Shown here: positions 13,432 through 13,856 of the stretch, piece by piece
How the letters are laid out: every line of letters starts with the position of its first letter
How positions within the stretch are numbered: the stretch's first letter is position 1
Assembly: GCA_964397295.1 (NCBI GenBank)
Contig: CAYNJG010000198.1
Coordinates: forward strand, 1 to 13,856
Length of the DNA: 13,856 nt
Direction of reading: 5' to 3'
Source of the DNA: CAYNJG01 sp964397295
GTDB taxonomy: Bacteria > Planctomycetota > Planctomycetia > Pirellulales > Pirellulaceae
Translations under genes and position numbers: made by a program
Notes under the pieces: generated by a model
Databases searched by the model: none
The model's input: only the letters and a program-made list of their open reading frames with translations
Told to the model about the DNA's origin: nothing

Positions 13432-13856
13432 GGAAGCCAGTCCTGAGTATCTAGCTTTCGTCGCCAAGTCCTTTGCCACGTTCGCTTTTTTTCCTAAGGC
13501 GAACATCCAAGTTCGCATCTTCCGTTCCAACCATCGAATCCATGGGGTCCGAGTTGCGTTTTGAATACAGGCAAATTGGACTTTCACAACAACTCCGACT
13601 TAACCTCGGCAAAGTCACTCGATCAGGCACATCGCGTAGAAGTGCGGTGAGTGTTGCGACTGCGAGAATCAGCCACAAACGCACGACTGCGTCTAACCTG
13701 ACATCAATTCAACGAAATTCAGCAGTAACCGAGTAAGTTCGTCTAAAGCGACTCGATCCTTCGCTCGCACAATTCTCGTTCTATCGTGGCACCTCAAACT
13801 AGCAAAACAGTATGCACACCATTCTTAAACAACTAAAGGCTCTCTCTGCCCTACCT
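13432..13856. other. Non-coding region upstream of motA
   Basis: 425 bp with no supported gene. The first 126 bp hold the motA leader and the sigma-28-like promoter (13531-13557). Beyond 13558 short frames exist on both strands but none matches a known family or has a good ribosome site. No hairpin terminator, tRNA or repeat is visible. Confidence 0.5.
13531..13557 (-). promoter_or_regulatory. Sigma-28 (FliA)-like promoter for motA operon
   Basis: Read on the - strand: GCAACTCG-N11-TTCGATGG, followed by T. This is the fourth and weakest copy of the shared motif (one change in the -35 half relative to the other three, A to G in the -10 half), at identical 8-N11-8 spacing. The leader to ATG 13431 would be about 93 nt, longer than for the other sites. 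Confidence 0.45.

Noticed and set aside
13451..13684. 77-aa ORF on - strand with a hydrophobic start
   Set aside because: It overlaps the motA leader and promoter, has no family match visible and no convincing ribosome site.
13771..13810. TGGCAC-containing sigma-54-like site at ~13787 (+)
   Set aside because: The -12 TTGC element is absent at the required spacing and no target gene is in the window.
1..13856. CRISPR arrays, tRNA/rRNA genes, IS elements, attachment sites
   Set aside because: No direct repeat array, cloverleaf, transposase or terminal inverted repeats were seen while reading both strands.

Overview
The window is a flagellar gene cluster, most likely from a planctomycete (Pirellulales or Rhodopirellula type). 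This rests on moderate GC content, a PEP-CTERM secreted protein, PilZ and HDOD genes interspersed with flagellar operons, and Planctomycetes-like protein divergence. The taxon is an inference; the flagellar identity is firm.

Layout, left to right. (1) Positions 1-2058 (+): the 3' end of flgK (hook-filament junction) followed by flgL. (2) 2241-3828 (+): an HDOD-domain signalling protein and, 4 bp downstream, a two-TM potassium-channel-like protein with one RCK domain. (3) 4058-4735 (+): an orphan FixJ/NarL-type response regulator. (4) 4750-6274 (-): two PilZ-domain proteins, each with its own promoter. (5) 6519-10339 (+): a compact fliN-fliO-fliP-fliQ-fliR-flhB operon (switch and export gate), closed by a good intrinsic terminator. 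(6) 10527-11204 (+): a PEP-CTERM exported protein. (7) 11234-13431 (-): motA followed by two different motB-like genes (stator). (8) 13432-13856: no gene supported; it holds the motA leader and promoter.

The most interesting signal is a repeated promoter. Four sites, one + and three -, share an 8-N11-8 layout with a GCAA(G/C)T upstream half and a (T/C)TCGAT(A/G)(A/G)T downstream half. This is the exact geometry of flagellar sigma-28 (FliA) promoters (TAAAGTTT-N11-GCCGATAA) in a diverged form. They lie upstream of the HDOD/K+-channel pair, each PilZ gene and motA. They imply a late flagellar regulon of stator, c-di-GMP-type effectors and an ion-channel module. They also settle the start codons of the two PilZ genes and of motA, where longer reading frames would run through the promoter.

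Together the genes cover junction proteins, export gate, switch and stator, plus a signalling layer (PilZ, HDOD, response regulator) that probably tunes the motor. The stator is unusual: a PomA-like, probably sodium-type MotA with two non-identical MotB subunits, both lacking a recognisable OmpA peptidoglycan-binding motif.
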